A stretch of DNA of 64,000 nt from assembly GCF_963860125.1 (NCBI RefSeq), contig NZ_CAWLFA010000001.1, positions 1,860,001 to 1,924,000 of the forward strand. The letters are read 5' to 3'. The DNA comes from Picosynechococcus sp. PCC 7002. Its GTDB lineage: Bacteria > Cyanobacteriota > Cyanobacteriia > Cyanobacteriales > MRBY01. Made by a program: the position numbers and the translations under genes. Positions 62,368-64,000 of the stretch are shown here, piece after piece (within the stretch, counting starts at the first letter, position 1; each line of letters opens with the position of its first letter). The notes under the pieces were generated by a model, which saw only the letters and a program-made list of their open reading frames with translations, did not search any database and had not been told where the DNA came from.

Positions 62368-62391
62368 GGGTTCCGTGCGGAACCCTTTTTT
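62368..62391 (+). terminator. Rho-independent terminator after psaM
   Basis: GGGTTCC-GTGC-GGAACCC is a perfect 7-bp stem with a 4-base loop, followed by TTTTTT. It ends psaM and faces the convergent comB gene. Confidence 0.92.
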
Positions 62392-62412
62392 CATGGCTCC
62401 CTTAATTTTTTT

Positions 62413-63141
62413 TTAGTGGCGATAGGCTTTGAGGACACCCGGCTCTGTTTGGATCGGTAAAACCGCCAGGGTATCGCTTTGGGCACAGTAACGAATATCG
62501 ATTTCATTGTCTAAGCGCAGGAGACGCTGGCCGTGGCTTGCGAGCTTGAAGAGGCCAAATAAATCTTGCTGCCACTGTTGGTAAAGGGAAATTGCCCCAA
62601 TCACTTCGTCATTCCCTAACTGGTCACTGTCCCCATTCCACAGGGACTTGGCGATCGCCCCAGCACAGACGGTATCTTCGAGGGAATAATCCCCCTGCCA
62701 ACCGGAACCAACGAACCAAACGGTGTCTGGCTGTTCTGTCTGGAGAAACTTCACCACGCTCTGGCGATTCACTTGGGCTGCGGTAATCACTGTGGGTGCT
62801 TGCTCAACGCGCTTGAGGGCCCTCGTGCCGTTGGTGGTTGTTAAGAAGAGGCGCTTCCCAGCCACCATTTCTGGAGTACAACTGCGGGGAGAATTGCCAA
62901 GCTCACAGCCTTCTACCTGTTGCCCGCCCCGTTCCCCAGCCCGGAGAAAGGGGGTTTGCTGCCAAGTTTCACTAAATTGAAACAGTTCATCGAGGTCAGC
63001 AAAGGTTTGCACTGCTTCTGCTCCAGCGTGGAGCGCCGTAGCGATGGTTGTGGTGGCCCGCAGTACGTCAATAACCACAGCACAATCGGGGAGTTGATCC
63101 GTTGGCGTCGCCTCAGGCGTGTGATACACAAAAAGTTTCAC
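62413..63141 (-). CDS. ComB-like 2-phosphosulfolactate phosphatase family protein
   Basis: The 242-residue protein matches the ComB family: VVIDVLRATTTIATALHAGA near residue 22, LRAGERGGQQVEGCELGNSP near 66, FLTTTNGTRALKRV near 99 and VWFVGSGWQGDYSLEDTVCA near 140. ComB acts in coenzyme M synthesis in archaea. Cyanobacteria do not make coenzyme M, so the true substrate here is probably a different phosphate ester. It is convergent with psaM. Confidence 0.86.
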   Translation of the reverse strand: MKLFVYHTPEATPTDQLPDCAVVIDVLRATTTIATALHAGAEAVQTFADLDELFQFSETWQQTPFLRAGERGGQQVEGCELGNSPRSCTPEMVAGKRLFLTTTNGTRALKRVEQAPTVITAAQVNRQSVVKFLQTEQPDTVWFVGSGWQGDYSLEDTVCAGAIAKSLWNGDSDQLGNDEVIGAISLYQQWQQDLFGLFKLASHGQRLLRLDNEIDIRYCAQSDTLAVLPIQTEPGVLKAYRH

Positions 63142-63304
63142 GCAATAAAATCCTTCCTAACAATCCAGTCTAGATTCCAAAATACCTGATTTGGCGATCG
63201 CCCCGGACAAAACCTTCATGAGGTTAAGGGTTCTGACCAAGGCTGCCAAACAGCAAGGATCAACCCAGGCTAGTCGAGAAAAAATCCCAGATTATTTAAA
63301 CAAG

Positions 63305-63730
63305 TTAAGCACGGCAGTCCGCACAAAGTCCCTTAACGGTTACTTCATAGCTCTCGGCGGTAACTTGCGTCGCAAACTGACCCAAATCAAAACAGCTAAA
63401 GGCTTGCCAAGGCAGATCTTGGATGGCCCCGCAGTCTCGACAGACGAAATGGTGGTGCGGATTAACATTGGCGTCATACCGAGTCACGCCTTCATCCAAG
63501 AGCACCTCTCGCACAAGATTCACTTCCCGCAAGACCGTCAGGGCACTGTAAACACTGGCCTTAGAAGCAATGGGTAAATCCGCATTCACATCCTCTAGGA
63601 TCTGTTCTACCGTGGGATGATCCTGCCGACCGAGTAGATTGGCATAAACCGCAAACCGCTGGGGCGTGATGCGCAACCCCTCTTGCTTCATCGTGTTACG
63701 AATTTCTGTGGCACTAAAGGCTTGGGACAT
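63305..63730 (-). CDS. Fur-family transcriptional regulator, PerR-like
   Basis: The 141-residue protein has a winged helix (residues 1-80; GLRITPQRFAVYANLLGRQD, then HPTVEQILEDV and ASKASVYSALTVLREV) and a C-terminal metal domain with PHHHFVCRDCGAIQDLPW and a closing CADC. The two C-x-x-C pairs form the structural zinc site and the histidines the sensory site. It resembles cyanobacterial PerR (peroxide-sensing) more than Fur or Zur, though sensor identity is not certain. I chose the ATG at 63730 (MSQAFSAT); an upstream start at 63802 would add 24 unrelated residues. Confidence 0.82.
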   Translation of the reverse strand: MSQAFSATEIRNTMKQEGLRITPQRFAVYANLLGRQDHPTVEQILEDVNADLPIASKASVYSALTVLREVNLVREVLLDEGVTRYDANVNPHHHFVCRDCGAIQDLPWQAFSCFDLGQFATQVTAESYEVTVKGLCADCRA

Positions 63731-64000
63731 GGTTTTGGAGGAAGAACAGACGACAAGGAAATAATGGGGGCTATTCTGACGAATGGGCCAAGGTGAAATC
63801 AAGGCTTGTTCGTTGCAAAATCAACGATAAAAGCAATTCTTAAGAATTTTTTCGGATTACGGATAAGAAAAAAATATAGGTTAATAGTTCTTTAATGATC
63901 TTAGCACCTTAAATTAAGCTTTACGCCTATCTAGGAGAAAGTTCTATCTTATACTTTTCCCTAAGTAAGAATGAATCCAATCAGATCGAAAACGAATTGA
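63731..64000. other. A/T-rich region to the window end
   Basis: The last 270 bases contain the promoter region of the PerR-like gene and probably that of a gene beyond the window. The ATG at 63971 is followed by a stop after nine codons and is not a gene start. No clear PerR or Fur palindrome was found. Confidence 0.4.

Overview
The window comes from a unicellular beta-cyanobacterium, most like the marine Synechococcus sp. PCC 7002 (Picosynechococcus) group. The evidence is form IB RuBisCO with RbcX, a beta-carboxysome operon (ccmK2-K1-L-M-N), NDH-1MS genes, PsaM, NblA, a CpcS bilin lyase, ferredoxin-dependent NirA, and very frequent GCGATCGC (HIP1) palindromes. The exact strain is an inference from gene content and sequence style, not from a search.

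Region 1 (1-5.9 kb) is a type I CRISPR-Cas locus of the DevTRS/MYXAN kind: the end of a probable cas8, cas7 (devR), cas5 (devS), a cas4-cas1 fusion, cas2, a leader, and an array of 14 repeats and 13 spacers. A complete DUF2281/PIN (VapBC-like) toxin-antitoxin pair sits inside the effector gene block, between cas7 and cas5. cas3 and cas6 are not in the window. An elongator tRNA-Met follows.

Region 2 (6-21.8 kb) is chromosomal housekeeping: a DUF202 membrane protein, the 4.5S SRP RNA, a fibrillin-like protein, proB, nadE, sfsA, comFB, three methyltransferases (one recognisable as gamma-tocopherol methyltransferase), a PP2C phosphatase with a zinc ribbon, a SyCRP1-like regulator, a Uma2 nuclease, an MFS transporter behind a 16-bp perfect palindrome and a Fur-like box, a NIL/ferredoxin protein and a DUF2059 protein.

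Region 3 (21.9-35.7 kb) is a carbon-concentrating island. On the minus strand ccmK2-K1-L-M-N leads into rbcL-rbcX-rbcS, and an RbcR-type operator lies before rbcL. Upstream is a BicA-related SulP transporter, divergent from ndhF3-ndhD3-cupA. Bicarbonate import, CO2 hydration, the carboxysome shell and scaffold, and RuBisCO are therefore all within 14 kb.

Region 4 (35.8-49.9 kb) holds speA, a hypothetical membrane protein, the sufBCDS operon with its divergent repressor sufR and two clear SufR operators, mutM, a second toxin-antitoxin pair (RHH/PIN), a sugar-nucleotide epimerase, nblA divergent from cpcS, rpsO and a PAM68-like gene.

Region 5 (50-64 kb) holds aroF, a thiO-thiG fusion, nirA with a textbook NtcA promoter, a 49-residue small protein, hemF, overlapping panB and lnt, a DUF760 gene, a group 2 sigma factor, terC with a possible leader attenuator, psaM, comB and a PerR-like Fur-family regulator.

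No insertion sequences, prophage, rRNA genes or obvious pseudogenes were seen. The most unusual item is the toxin-antitoxin pair embedded in the cas operon.
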